In this document: positions 8,434 to 17,114 of the stretch, piece after piece
Layout of the letters: every line of letters starts with the position of its first letter
Position numbering within the stretch: position 1 is the stretch's first letter
Assembly: GCA_963921335.3 (NCBI GenBank)
Contig: CAWUFC020000002.1
Span: 1,488,001-1,552,000 of the forward strand
Source of the DNA: CAWUFC02 sp963921335
GTDB taxonomy: Bacteria; Pseudomonadota; Gammaproteobacteria; Pseudomonadales; Halieaceae
Reading direction: 5' to 3'
DNA: 64,000 nucleotides
Program-made: the position numbers and the translations under genes
The notes under the pieces: model-generated
What the model was told of the DNA's origin: nothing
What the model saw: only the letters and a program-made list of their open reading frames with translations
Database searches by the model: none

Positions 8434-9762
8434 ATGGCAGTCAGAGAAGGCAGTCTGGAAGCACCCACACGCCACCCGATTGAGTGGAAAACCGAGCAGT
8501 ACTGGGACAAAGACGATCTGAACCAGGAGTTGGAGCGCGTCTATGACATTTGTCATGGCTGCCGGCGCTGCGTCAGCCTGTGCGATGCCTTCCCCACACT
8601 GTTCGACCTGGTCGACGAGTCAGAGACCATGGAGGTCGATGGCGTTGACAAGGCCGACTACACCAAGGTGGTCGACCAATGCTACCTGTGTGATCTGTGC
8701 TACATGACCAAATGCCCCTACGTACCGCCGCACGAATGGAACGTGGATTTCCCGCACCTGATGCTGCGCGCCAAGGCGATCAAGTACAAGGAGGAAGGGG
8801 CCAAACTCAGAGACAAGGTGCTCACCAGCACCGACGCGGTATTCAGTGCCGCCACCATCCCGCTGGTGGATGTGACCGTGAATGCGCTCAATCGCAACAG
8901 CGGCTTCCGCAAAGTCTTCGAGTCCACCATGGGCGTACATCATGCCGCGCCGGTACCCGAGTTTCACTCGAAAACCATGCGCAAGCGCGTTGCTCCCATG
9001 ATCACCGATGTCGAGCCAAAGCCCGTCGGTGCCACAACCGGCAAAGTCGCCCTCTACGCCACTTGTTACGGCAATTACAACAGCCCGGAAATTGGCGAGG
9101 ACTTCGTCAAGGTCTTTCAGCATAACGGCATTCACATTGATATTGTGCCGAAAGAGAAGTGCTGCGGTATGCCGAAGCTGGAGTTGGGCGACCTGGATGC
9201 CGTGGAAAAACTGAAAGAGGCCAATATTCCCGTGCTGGCCAAGCTAGTGGACGAGGGCTATGACTTGATTGCGCCCATTCCCTCCTGCGTACTGATGTAC
9301 AAACAGGAACTGCCATTGATGTTCCCGGACGATGAGGACGTACAGAAGGTCAAAAAAGCCTTCTTCGACCCCTTTGAGTACCTATGGGCGCGCCACAAAG
9401 AGGGTGAATTCAGCACCGAGTTTCCACAAGCGATGGGAGATATTGCCTACCAGGTTGCCTGCCACCAGAGGGTGCAGAATATTGGCCTGAAAACACGCGA
9501 TGTGCTCAACCTGATTCCCGATACCGAGGTGACCGCACAGGAGCGCTGCTCCGGGCATGATGGCACCTACGCGGTGAAGGCAGAAACCCATGACAAATCG
9601 GTAAAAATTGCGCGCCCCGTGGTGCGTAAGGTAGACCAGCAGGAGCCTGATCACTTCATGAGCGACTGCCCGATGGCGGCCAACCAGATCGCCAGTCTGT
9701 CTGAAAAAGTCGACAAACCCGAACACCCCATGACGCTGCTGCGCATGGCCTATGGATTGTAA
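8434..9762 (+). CDS. Heterodisulfide-reductase-like (Fe-S)-binding protein
   Basis: The protein has 442 residues. The N-terminal half holds two [4Fe-4S] ligand clusters, CHGCRRCVSLC (near residue 35) and CYLCDLCYMTKCP (near residue 83). The C-terminal half has CCG-like domains: one with KEKCCGMPKLELG and one degenerate, ERCSGHDGTY, where the second Cys of CCG is Ser. Such proteins resemble HdrD/GlpC-type electron-transfer subunits. Its place between rubrerythrin and DUF3501 suggests that it passes electrons to rubrerythrin; this is inference from context. Confidence 0.88.
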   Translation: MAVREGSLEAPTRHPIEWKTEQYWDKDDLNQELERVYDICHGCRRCVSLCDAFPTLFDLVDESETMEVDGVDKADYTKVVDQCYLCDLCYMTKCPYVPPHEWNVDFPHLMLRAKAIKYKEEGAKLRDKVLTSTDAVFSAATIPLVDVTVNALNRNSGFRKVFESTMGVHHAAPVPEFHSKTMRKRVAPMITDVEPKPVGATTGKVALYATCYGNYNSPEIGEDFVKVFQHNGIHIDIVPKEKCCGMPKLELGDLDAVEKLKEANIPVLAKLVDEGYDLIAPIPSCVLMYKQELPLMFPDDEDVQKVKKAFFDPFEYLWARHKEGEFSTEFPQAMGDIAYQVACHQRVQNIGLKTRDVLNLIPDTEVTAQERCSGHDGTYAVKAETHDKSVKIARPVVRKVDQQEPDHFMSDCPMAANQIASLSEKVDKPEHPMTLLRMAYGL

Positions 9763-9774
9763 GAGGTAAATCAA

Positions 9775-10374
9775 ATGAACCAGCTTTCTCGCGGCGACCT
9801 CTGGTCACTGGAAGAATACGCAGAGCAACGCCCTGATTTTCGTGCCCGTGTGATGGAGCACAAGAAGACCCGTCAGCTTGGCCTGGGTGAGAATGCGCGT
9901 CTTTACTTTGAAGATGCGCTGACTATCAAATACCAGATCCAGGAAATGCTGCGTATCGAAAAGGTCTTTGAAGCAGAGGGCATCAACGAGGAGTTGGAAG
10001 CCTATAACCCACTGATTCCGGATGGCCACAACTGGAAAGCGACTTTCATGGTGGAGTTTGACGATCCTTCCGAGCGCGCCGAGCAACTGGCGCAAATGAT
10101 CGGGATTGAGAACAAAGTCTGGCTGCAGGTCGAGGGCTGTGATCGCATCTACGCCATTGCCGACGAAGACCTGGACCGCGAAACCGAGGAGAAAACCTCT
10201 TCAGTACATTTTATGCGCTACGAGTTAGACAGCAGCATGATTACCGCCGCAAAATCTGGCGCAGCGATCAGCGCCGGCATTGACCATCCCGCGTGCGCCA
10301 TCGAAGGTTTCGATATCCCTGCCGCTATCCGCGATTCCCTGGCTGCGGACTTGAGCGAAGTTTCTCTCAACTAG
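9775..10374 (+). CDS. DUF3501 family protein
   Basis: This 199-residue protein starts 12 bp after the Fe-S protein, preceded by AAGAGGTAA. Family-like segments are RARVMEHKKTRQLGLGENARLYFEDALTI (residues about 22-50), IRYQIQEMLR-like helix and LIPDGHNWKATFMVEFDD. It has no signal peptide or transmembrane segment. DUF3501 genes recurrently accompany rubrerythrin and heterodisulfide-reductase-like genes, but the reaction is unknown. It closes the operon; a hairpin follows. Confidence 0.85.
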   Translation: MNQLSRGDLWSLEEYAEQRPDFRARVMEHKKTRQLGLGENARLYFEDALTIKYQIQEMLRIEKVFEAEGINEELEAYNPLIPDGHNWKATFMVEFDDPSERAEQLAQMIGIENKVWLQVEGCDRIYAIADEDLDRETEEKTSSVHFMRYELDSSMITAAKSGAAISAGIDHPACAIEGFDIPAAIRDSLAADLSEVSLN

Positions 10375-10379
10375 TATAT

Positions 10380-10406
10380 GGATCAAGGGCTTAGGTCTCT
10401 TGATCC
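10380..10406 (+). terminator. Hairpin after the DUF3501 gene
   Basis: GGATCAAG (10380-10387) pairs perfectly with CTTGATCC (10399-10406). No clear T-run follows, so factor-independent termination is uncertain. Confidence 0.4.
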
Positions 10407-10461
10407 CTAATCCGACAGCAAACTTCTTGCGTAACTAGGGGCAACTTAAAGGAGTTGTCCC

Positions 10462-10704
10462 ATGATTGAAAAAAACTTAGGTAACATTGAGCGCCTGTTG
10501 CGCTTGTTTACAGGTCTGTTTCTGGCGGGCTGGGCGCTGTCGCAACCAGTCCTGAACGGCATTGAGTGGTTTGTCATTGTCATTTCGGTCGCCCTCATCC
10601 TTAACGGTGTCTTTCAGCGCTGCTACCTCTGGTACGTGCTGGATATCGACACCTCCAGAGATGATGAACTGCCCATGCCGCAGGAATCTCGCTACCAGCT
10701 GTGA
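10462..10704 (+). CDS. DUF2892 small inner-membrane protein
   Basis: This 80-residue protein begins with EKNLGNIERLLRLFTGL, typical of DUF2892, followed by two hydrophobic helices (about 18-32 and 35-50). AAAGGAG precedes ATG 10462. Its stop overlaps the GTG start of the flavin reductase gene. DUF2892 domains occur in rhodanese proteins such as YgaP; alone, the function is unknown. Confidence 0.8.
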   Translation: MIEKNLGNIERLLRLFTGLFLAGWALSQPVLNGIEWFVIVISVALILNGVFQRCYLWYVLDIDTSRDDELPMPQESRYQL

Positions 10705-11345
10705 ATACCGTGAAGCTGACTTCAGCAGATATTGAGCAAATGGACTCCCGCTATCGGGCGGCCTTTGCCAATAGCCTGACCGGTTACAAGTCCGCCAACC
10801 TGGTGGGCAGTCGCAGCCCTGACGGACAGGACAACCTGGCCATCATGAGCAGTGCCGTGCACCTTGGTTCGCACCCACCGTTGATTGCCCTGGTGATCAG
10901 GCCTGATTCGGTGGAGCGTCACAGTCTGCGCAACATACTGGCCACAGAGCACTACACCCTGAATCACGTCTCCGCTGATTTTGTCGATGCGGCACACCAG
11001 ACCGCGGCACGCTATCCTGAAGACATGTCAGAATTTGATGCGACCGGCCTGCAACCGGAATGGATCGATGAGTTTCCCGTCCCTTTCGTGAAGGCGGCCA
11101 GCCTGAAGCTAGGCCTGCGGCTGCGGGAGCATCATCACCTGGCAATCAATGACACCAACCTCGTGATTGGCGAGGTGGAAATCGCTATCGTGCCGGAATC
11201 GGCTATCCGCGAAGACGGCTCCCTGCGCTTTGCACAGCTGGACAGCCTCGCCCTGAGCGGTCTGGACAGTTACTACCGAACTGAGCCAGTGGCGCGCATG
11301 GCCTACGCCAAACCGGATCTGGCGCCGCGACGCCTGAATGACTGA
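10701..11345 (+). CDS. Flavin reductase-like (FMN-binding split-barrel) protein
   Basis: The 214-residue protein begins at GTG 10701, overlapping the preceding TGA by four bases. The central segment (SANLVGSRSPDGQDNLAIMS, SHPPLIALVIRP) is typical of the flavin reductase-like split barrel that binds FMN. It shares translational coupling with DUF2892 upstream, and its 3' end overlaps the photolyase start (11338). That coupling to a flavoenzyme is suggestive but does not define its substrate. Confidence 0.8.
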   Translation: MNTVKLTSADIEQMDSRYRAAFANSLTGYKSANLVGSRSPDGQDNLAIMSSAVHLGSHPPLIALVIRPDSVERHSLRNILATEHYTLNHVSADFVDAAHQTAARYPEDMSEFDATGLQPEWIDEFPVPFVKAASLKLGLRLREHHHLAINDTNLVIGEVEIAIVPESAIREDGSLRFAQLDSLALSGLDSYYRTEPVARMAYAKPDLAPRRLND

Positions 11346-12783
11346 CGCACCGGTCATCCTCTGGTACCGGCAAGATCTGCGCATCACAGATCACCCGGCG
11401 CTATTGGCCGCCGATGCCAGCGGCAAACCCGTTATCCCCTGCTATATCCTCGACGATGACTCGCCGGGGCACTGGCAACTGGGTGGCGCCAGCCGCTGGT
11501 GGCTGCATCACAGTCTTGAGGCGCTGAACCAAGAGCTGACCGACCTGGGTAGCGGGCTGGTTATTCGCCAGGGTGAAAGCCATGCAGAGCTGGAGCGCCT
11601 GATTGAGGAAACCGGCGCGGATCAGGTATTTTGCAGCCGCGGCTACGAACCCTGGGCCAGCCAGCTGGAACAAAGCCTGCACAGCGCACTTGCCGCCAGG
11701 AATGTAGAACTTAAACGGTACCCGGGCTCACTGCTGTTTGAACCCGAGCAGGTGCTCACCGGTGGCGGCCTGCCCTACAAAGTCTTTACGCCCTATTGGA
11801 AAGCCTGTTTAAAACAGCCCACCCCCGCACCACCTAAAGCGCCTCCGGCAGGTGTTAGCGCTGTTAATGGAATCAGCTCGCTGACACTGCAGGACCTGGC
11901 CTTGCTGCCCACCAAGCCGGACTGGGCCAGCCACTGGCCTGAACTCTGGCAACCGGGCAGCGCGGGCGCCGAGAAACTGCTGACCCGATTCTTCTCAAGC
12001 GGCCTGCAAGACTACAGCGAAGGCAGAAATCACCCCGCCAAAGACACTACTTCTCGCCTGTCCCCGCACCTGCACTTTGGCGAGATCTCGCCCAGAACAC
12101 TATGGCATGCAGCAAAAAGCCAGCTAGAGCAAAAGCCGGAGATGGCGGAACAGGTTGATAAATTCCTGTCCGAACTGGGATGGCGGGAGTTTTCCCATCA
12201 TCTGTTAGTGCATTTCCCGCATGTGCCCGAAAGCGCCTTTCGCCCTGCCTTTGATGCATTCCCATGGCTGGGCAATATGGAGCACCTGCGCGCCTGGCAA
12301 CAAGGCAGGACGGGTTATCCGATTGTGGATGCCGGCATGCGCGAACTCTGGCATACGGGCTATATGCACAACCGGGTGCGTATGATTACTGCATCATTCC
12401 TGACCAAACACCTGCTGCTGCCATGGCGGCTGGGTGAGGACTGGTTCTGGCACACACTGCTGGACGCCGACCTGGCCAACAACGCCTGTGGCTGGCAATG
12501 GGTGGCGGGCAGTGGTGCGGATGCCTCGCCCTATTTCCGCATCTTTAATCCCACCCTGCAGGGGCAGAAGTTTGATGCTGACGGTGACTACGTGCGCCAG
12601 TGGGTACCCGAGCTGGCCAAACTGCCGAACAAGTGGTTGCACCAGCCCGAACTGGCGCCGGCGGATGTACTGAAAGACGCTGAAATCACGCTGGGTGATG
12701 ACTATCCACTACCCATCGTCGACCACAAGGCTGCGCGAGAAGCCGCACTTAGCGCCTACGCCGCCATCAAGGGCTCCGCCTGA
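11338..12783 (+). CDS. phrB: Deoxyribodipyrimidine photolyase (class I CPD)
   Basis: The 481-residue protein has an N-terminal antenna-binding alpha/beta domain (ILWYRQDLRITDHPAL) and a C-terminal FAD domain. Diagnostic segments are RLSPHLHFGEISPR, ELGWREFSHHLL, GYPIVDAGMRELWHTGYMHNR and the FAD-binding DADLANNACGWQWVAGSG. It repairs cyclobutane pyrimidine dimers with blue light. The start overlaps the flavin reductase gene by 8 bp, so it belongs to the DUF2892-reductase-photolyase operon. Confidence 0.95.
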   Translation: MTDAPVILWYRQDLRITDHPALLAADASGKPVIPCYILDDDSPGHWQLGGASRWWLHHSLEALNQELTDLGSGLVIRQGESHAELERLIEETGADQVFCSRGYEPWASQLEQSLHSALAARNVELKRYPGSLLFEPEQVLTGGGLPYKVFTPYWKACLKQPTPAPPKAPPAGVSAVNGISSLTLQDLALLPTKPDWASHWPELWQPGSAGAEKLLTRFFSSGLQDYSEGRNHPAKDTTSRLSPHLHFGEISPRTLWHAAKSQLEQKPEMAEQVDKFLSELGWREFSHHLLVHFPHVPESAFRPAFDAFPWLGNMEHLRAWQQGRTGYPIVDAGMRELWHTGYMHNRVRMITASFLTKHLLLPWRLGEDWFWHTLLDADLANNACGWQWVAGSGADASPYFRIFNPTLQGQKFDADGDYVRQWVPELAKLPNKWLHQPELAPADVLKDAEITLGDDYPLPIVDHKAAREAALSAYAAIKGSA

Positions 12784-12793
12784 CCCCTTTGAA

Positions 12794-14845
12794 TTAGAAC
12801 TGGTAGTCGATACGGGCGTAGACGTTGCGACCATAGCCAGGCAGTCCGTCACCCACAGCGATATCCGGATTACCGCGAACCCGGTTCACACCGCCCACAT
12901 GGTCGGCATAGTTTTCATCGAAAAGGTTATCCACCCCCAGCCCGAGCCGAAGGTCTTGGTTGGCCTGCCAGTAGGCGCTCACGTGCAGCAATTCAAAGCC
13001 CTTACTGGTGCCCTCCGAATTGGTGGCACTGACCTTGTCCTGCTCCGCGTGCGCAACCAGCTCAGCGGAAGCACCCCAGCGCATGCTGTCATAGGCCAGC
13101 TTAACGCTGCCATTGAGTGGCGGAATGCGGTACAGATTGTCGTCGATATCGTCGCGCTCACCGCGCACGTAGTTCACCAGTCCGCCCACTGACCAGGCGT
13201 CGTTAATGCTGTAGCGCCAGTCCATGTCGAAACCGTAAATCAGGGCGTCGACGTTATTGAACTGCAAAGGTGCCGCCTGCCCCATCATAGAGGCAAACAT
13301 CATGGCGGGCATGACGTCCGCTGGCGTACCCTGTATGTAATCATCGGCCTGGCGATAGAACACTCGCGGCGAAAACATCCAGCCGGAACCATTAAAGTCC
13401 AGACCCAGCTCCGCCTCGCGGGAGCGTTCTGAATCCAGGTCCAGATTACCAATATAGGTACGACCATCGCCCAAGCCACCGGTCGCCTGCAGCGGCAGCC
13501 ACAAATATCGCTCCTGGTAGGAAGGCGCCCGCATCTTTTGTGCAACACCTGCATACAAACTCACATGGTGAGAAGCCTCGTACCAGACCTTGGCAACCAG
13601 GTCGAAGTTGTCATCGGTTTTTTCGCGATCGGCAGCATTAAAGGCATCGCGAAGCATCATCGCCGGGGGCATCATGATAGCGGGCGTGCCGTTCACCTCA
13701 TCGGCGTCAGTCTCAATTCGGTTGTAGCGCAGACCGAACTCTGCCGACCAGGCCTCGTTAAAGTTGTGCTGCCGCTCCACAAATGCACCCAGTACCTGGC
13801 GTTCCGCATCGTTGAAGTTCACGACGAAGAACATCTCATTGTTGGGATTGTCGATGTCTGAGTTGTGAACGGACTTCAGGCCGTCAAGCCCGAAAATCCA
13901 GGCTCCGGCGTCATCGCGATAGCTGGCCGCCACTTTGAAGCCGCGATTCTCTGCATCGGCAATGTTACGCCGCCACATGGCGCCGTCCGCCGGCTCAGGG
14001 CGAAGATGGTAGTTGGTCATGCCGTGATCGAGATCGCTGCCGTAGATACGGGCATCGACCAGCCACTCACGACCACTGAACTGATAGCTGACCCCGTACA
14101 GGTCGCCATCGATGTACTCGATATCCATGGGCAGTGCCGCTGTGCCGGTGTCTCCGGTTTCGCTGCGCGTGTAATCCAACTGTATTGTGTGGGCGCGGCT
14201 GCGGAAGCCGTAACCCAGGTCGAAACGGTCCCGCTCGTATTCACTGGGTATGATATCGCCCTTGGGAAATTCGGCATCGTCGGCCTGCTCGGTCATCGCC
14301 GCCAGGCGCAGTCGATGATTCTGGTTGGTCGCAAACAGGGTCGCACCCAACTGACTGCCCTGATTAACGCTTTGGGCACTACCCAGCAGATGACCTGCCA
14401 GCTGCATATCTCTCGATTTACTGAACTCACCCTTGGCAGTCACCGCGTGAACAGCCCCACCAATGGACTCCTGCGCCACGCTAACCGGTGCAATGCCGCG
14501 ATAAACCTGGAGCGACTCGAGCTGTGCCGCAGCCGCGTAAGAGAGTGCCGGATCCATCCAGTTAGGACCGGCAGGGGCAATCTGGCTGCCATTCAATTCA
14601 ACAGCGACCCGAGAGCCGTACATGCCGCGGTAGGAGGGTAAGCCAGTGAGGGGACCATTCTCATTGACGTTGGCCCCGGGTGCTTTCTTCAGAAGTTGTG
14701 CGGCATCTGGCGCGATCGCCATCTCGTCGATCACGTCCATGGTGCGCTTTTCATGGCTGCCGCGCACCACCACCTCTTCGATATGGTCAGCGCTCGCGCC
14801 TAGCCCGTACAGGGCAACAAGCAGCCCCATGCCTACACGGTTCAT
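12794..14845 (-). CDS. TonB-dependent outer-membrane receptor, possibly copper-related
   Basis: From ATG 14845 (GGGGGA 4 nt upstream) the protein has 683 residues. It has a signal peptide, a TonB box-like EEVVVRG, a plug domain (LLKKAPGANVNENGPLTG, YRGMYGSRVAVELNG, QESIGGAVHA) and a barrel ending YARIDYQF. The plug sequence resembles OprC/NosA-type receptors. Methionine clusters in the barrel (MMPPAMM and MPAMMFASMMG) would suit copper binding. The copper assignment is inference; no Cu genes are adjacent. Confidence 0.85.
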   Translation of the reverse strand: MNRVGMGLLVALYGLGASADHIEEVVVRGSHEKRTMDVIDEMAIAPDAAQLLKKAPGANVNENGPLTGLPSYRGMYGSRVAVELNGSQIAPAGPNWMDPALSYAAAAQLESLQVYRGIAPVSVAQESIGGAVHAVTAKGEFSKSRDMQLAGHLLGSAQSVNQGSQLGATLFATNQNHRLRLAAMTEQADDAEFPKGDIIPSEYERDRFDLGYGFRSRAHTIQLDYTRSETGDTGTAALPMDIEYIDGDLYGVSYQFSGREWLVDARIYGSDLDHGMTNYHLRPEPADGAMWRRNIADAENRGFKVAASYRDDAGAWIFGLDGLKSVHNSDIDNPNNEMFFVVNFNDAERQVLGAFVERQHNFNEAWSAEFGLRYNRIETDADEVNGTPAIMMPPAMMLRDAFNAADREKTDDNFDLVAKVWYEASHHVSLYAGVAQKMRAPSYQERYLWLPLQATGGLGDGRTYIGNLDLDSERSREAELGLDFNGSGWMFSPRVFYRQADDYIQGTPADVMPAMMFASMMGQAAPLQFNNVDALIYGFDMDWRYSINDAWSVGGLVNYVRGERDDIDDNLYRIPPLNGSVKLAYDSMRWGASAELVAHAEQDKVSATNSEGTSKGFELLHVSAYWQANQDLRLGLGVDNLFDENYADHVGGVNRVRGNPDIAVGDGLPGYGRNVYARIDYQF

Positions 14846-14937
14846 AAGTTCCCCCAACAATGTCTAGCGGGGCGTATTCTACGAATTGGGTCGCTGCCTG
14901 GGATGTGACACGTTGTCGCACCCGCAGGCGCACCGGG

Positions 14938-15852
14938 TCAGTTCAGTAAGGCCGGATAGCGAATTTCCAGGGCCCGCTTAATGCCCTCTTTCCAACCCAC
15001 CTTACAGGGGCCAGCCATGTCCTTACGGCGGGTATTGTCCAGCACTGTCATTTGCCAGCTGGCCATGGCCTGGACTTCGACTTTCGGTTCAAGGCCGGTG
15101 AGCTCGGCAATGTAGTGGAGCATATCCTCCATCGCGACGGCCTCATCACCCCCCAGATTCACGATAGGTGCGGGCACGGCCGCATGCTGCAGCAAGCCCT
15201 GCACCTGCTCGACAATGTCGTCCTCGTGGATGGGAGAACAGTAACTCTTGCCCTGCTCGGATTGATGGTAGGGAATGCCGTGCTTCATAAATTCCACCAG
15301 CGCCATAGGAGCACCACCGTGACCACGGGTACCGTAAGCCACGTCGAGACGCGCAATAATCGTTGGCAGGTTCAGCGCGCGCGCCTGAAAACGCACCACC
15401 GCCTCGGTGGACTGTTTGCTCATCGCGTAGTGGGGAGAATAGCTGGCAAAACCGCCCAGCTGAGCATCTTCATTGACGACTTCGGTGGGATCATCTGTCA
15501 AGCCATAGACCGAGGAAGAAGACATGTGGAAGAAGGCCTTCACATCGCGGTAGCGCTGCATCAAAAAGCCGGTGCCCTCGGCATTCTGGCGCATGCCATC
15601 TTCCGGCGTTTTGGGATCTGTGTTGCAACCGCAGTGAATCACATAGTCCACGTCAGGCAGGTGGGACAGGTCTTCTTCGCCGATAGAGAAATAAACCGTG
15701 TGGATACCCTGCTCTTCCAGCTCCTGCTTGGCCTGGGCATCGGAGAATCGTGCAGCAGCCCACACTTCATTGTGCGCATTGAGTTGTTCCGCGATGGGGC
15801 GAGCCACCTGACCGGTCGCACCGGTCGCCAGAATCCTGAAGCCTTCCAACAT
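14938..15852 (-). CDS. NAD-dependent epimerase/dehydratase family protein
   Basis: This 304-residue extended SDR has the nucleotide loop GATGQVARPIAEQL near residue 11, an SSSSVYG strand and the catalytic YAMSK (YxxxK). The C-terminal part (NLGGDEAVAMEDML, VGWKEGIKRALE) fits sugar or steroid epimerase-type enzymes. It lies 11 bp downstream of the DUF1214 gene on the same strand, probably co-transcribed. The substrate is unknown. Confidence 0.85.
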   Translation of the reverse strand: MLEGFRILATGATGQVARPIAEQLNAHNEVWAAARFSDAQAKQELEEQGIHTVYFSIGEEDLSHLPDVDYVIHCGCNTDPKTPEDGMRQNAEGTGFLMQRYRDVKAFFHMSSSSVYGLTDDPTEVVNEDAQLGGFASYSPHYAMSKQSTEAVVRFQARALNLPTIIARLDVAYGTRGHGGAPMALVEFMKHGIPYHQSEQGKSYCSPIHEDDIVEQVQGLLQHAAVPAPIVNLGGDEAVAMEDMLHYIAELTGLEPKVEVQAMASWQMTVLDNTRRKDMAGPCKVGWKEGIKRALEIRYPALLN

Positions 15853-15863
15853 GCTAATACCTC

Positions 15864-16967
15864 TTATAAATCTGCGAACTTGACCACTCGGGCCTCCACT
15901 GGCGGGTGCTCGTCAGCCCCGATCCAGCGCCAACACATGGTACCGATATTGTGGCCGGCGGTTTCCACCCAATTGGGTGAATCGGGTTGCTGATGCGCAA
16001 CCACAATACGCACGCTGCCATCATCTTCATAATGTGCGGTGTGCTTGTTGAAGTGCACATTGTGATAACGGTAATCCAGCGACTCCATCCACCAGTTCTG
16101 CAGCACGAAATTCCAGGTTTGGCATTCGGGGATGCTTTTGGCCTCGATCACCAAAGCCTCATCGTCCGCCAGCTGCCAAATGCTGTGAAAATAGTAAATA
16201 TTTGGGTCACCGCCGATGGCCTGGCAAAAATTCTGATCTGCTGCTGCCACTTCATTAGTGGTAGGCAGAAAGCCCTCCACCCAGCCTTCGAACAGGCCCG
16301 TTGTGTTTTTTAAGAACTCGGTAGAACGGCGCAAAGCAGTATCGACTTTCTCAGGGCTCAGGGGTGCTGGCCGCTCATCACCGGCGCCAATGCGCTCAAT
16401 TTTCATATCCGCCGCAATCTCGTTATTACGGTCCTGGAAGGTCTGGCGCACATTAATGGAATTGGTGTTGGGCCCCATACGCAGCCAGTTGCCAGGATGC
16501 TCTTGCTGACTGACGATCAGTTCAAAACTGCCATCGGGTTCAAACGTCATCTCGCGGGCATCAATGAACCCATCTGTCTGCATACCACCGCCGGTGCTGT
16601 ACTGATTGTTGACCGCGCCAATACCGAGGTAATCCACGGTATTGCGCTTGCCGGTGATTCGGTAGTCGTACTGGGAATCCACCGGACAGTTCTCGTAACG
16701 ATTATCCGGATTGTCCGCACCCATCTTTATATATTCATGCACCGGGCAGCGCAGGTTGGGAAACTCCGGATCGCCAAACTCCATAAAGCTGTCTAGACCT
16801 GCCTTGAGCATCCGCGCCAGGTAGCGATAACCCTGTGCACGGGTAAAAGGATCCTGCGGCGCCAGCTCGCGGTCGAGGAGGCTGCCTGCCTCTTTCAGGT
16901 TCTCACAAAAATCAGCCCAGGCGCTGCCATCCATCATGCGCTGTTCTGCAGGTGTGTAATCAGTCAT
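15864..16967 (-). CDS. DUF1214-domain protein (copy 2)
   Basis: The start is ATG 16967 with GGAG 7 nt upstream (GTG at 16979 is the alternative), giving 367 residues. The layout matches the copy at 5714-6841: AQGYRYLARMLKAGLDSF, QYDYRITGKRNTVDYLG, GNWLRMGPNTNSINVRQTF and, near the end, SPNWVETAGHNIGTMCWRW. There is no signal peptide. It is upstream of the epimerase gene. The function is unknown; proximity to TonB receptors and SDRs suggests catabolism of a lipophilic substrate, which is inference. Confidence 0.85.
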   Translation of the reverse strand: MTDYTPAEQRMMDGSAWADFCENLKEAGSLLDRELAPQDPFTRAQGYRYLARMLKAGLDSFMEFGDPEFPNLRCPVHEYIKMGADNPDNRYENCPVDSQYDYRITGKRNTVDYLGIGAVNNQYSTGGGMQTDGFIDAREMTFEPDGSFELIVSQQEHPGNWLRMGPNTNSINVRQTFQDRNNEIAADMKIERIGAGDERPAPLSPEKVDTALRRSTEFLKNTTGLFEGWVEGFLPTTNEVAAADQNFCQAIGGDPNIYYFHSIWQLADDEALVIEAKSIPECQTWNFVLQNWWMESLDYRYHNVHFNKHTAHYEDDGSVRIVVAHQQPDSPNWVETAGHNIGTMCWRWIGADEHPPVEARVVKFADL

Positions 16968-17074
16968 CAGGTTCTCCACTTAGAGTGCGTTGCGCTTAGT
17001 GTAGATGCACGGGCCCGCACAGACCCGCAGCTCGGGCTGGATATCTGGACTGGTGTGCAAAATTGCAGGCTGCC

Positions 17075-17091
17075 GCGGGGTCTGACCCCGC
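17075..17091. repeat. Perfect inverted repeat with GGGGTC/GACCCC core
   Basis: GCGGGGTC, a one-base T spacer, then GACCCCGC: a perfect 8-bp palindrome in the 147-bp gap between the TonB receptor and DUF1214 genes. Related GGGGTC-like sequences recur elsewhere in gaps of this window. Confidence 0.55.
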
Positions 17092-17114
17092 TCTGAGCCT
17101 GCTTTGTAGCGTGG

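Noticed and set aside
13865..14641. Plus-strand open frame (258 codons)
   Set aside because: Antisense to a convincing TonB receptor; no domain or ribosome site.
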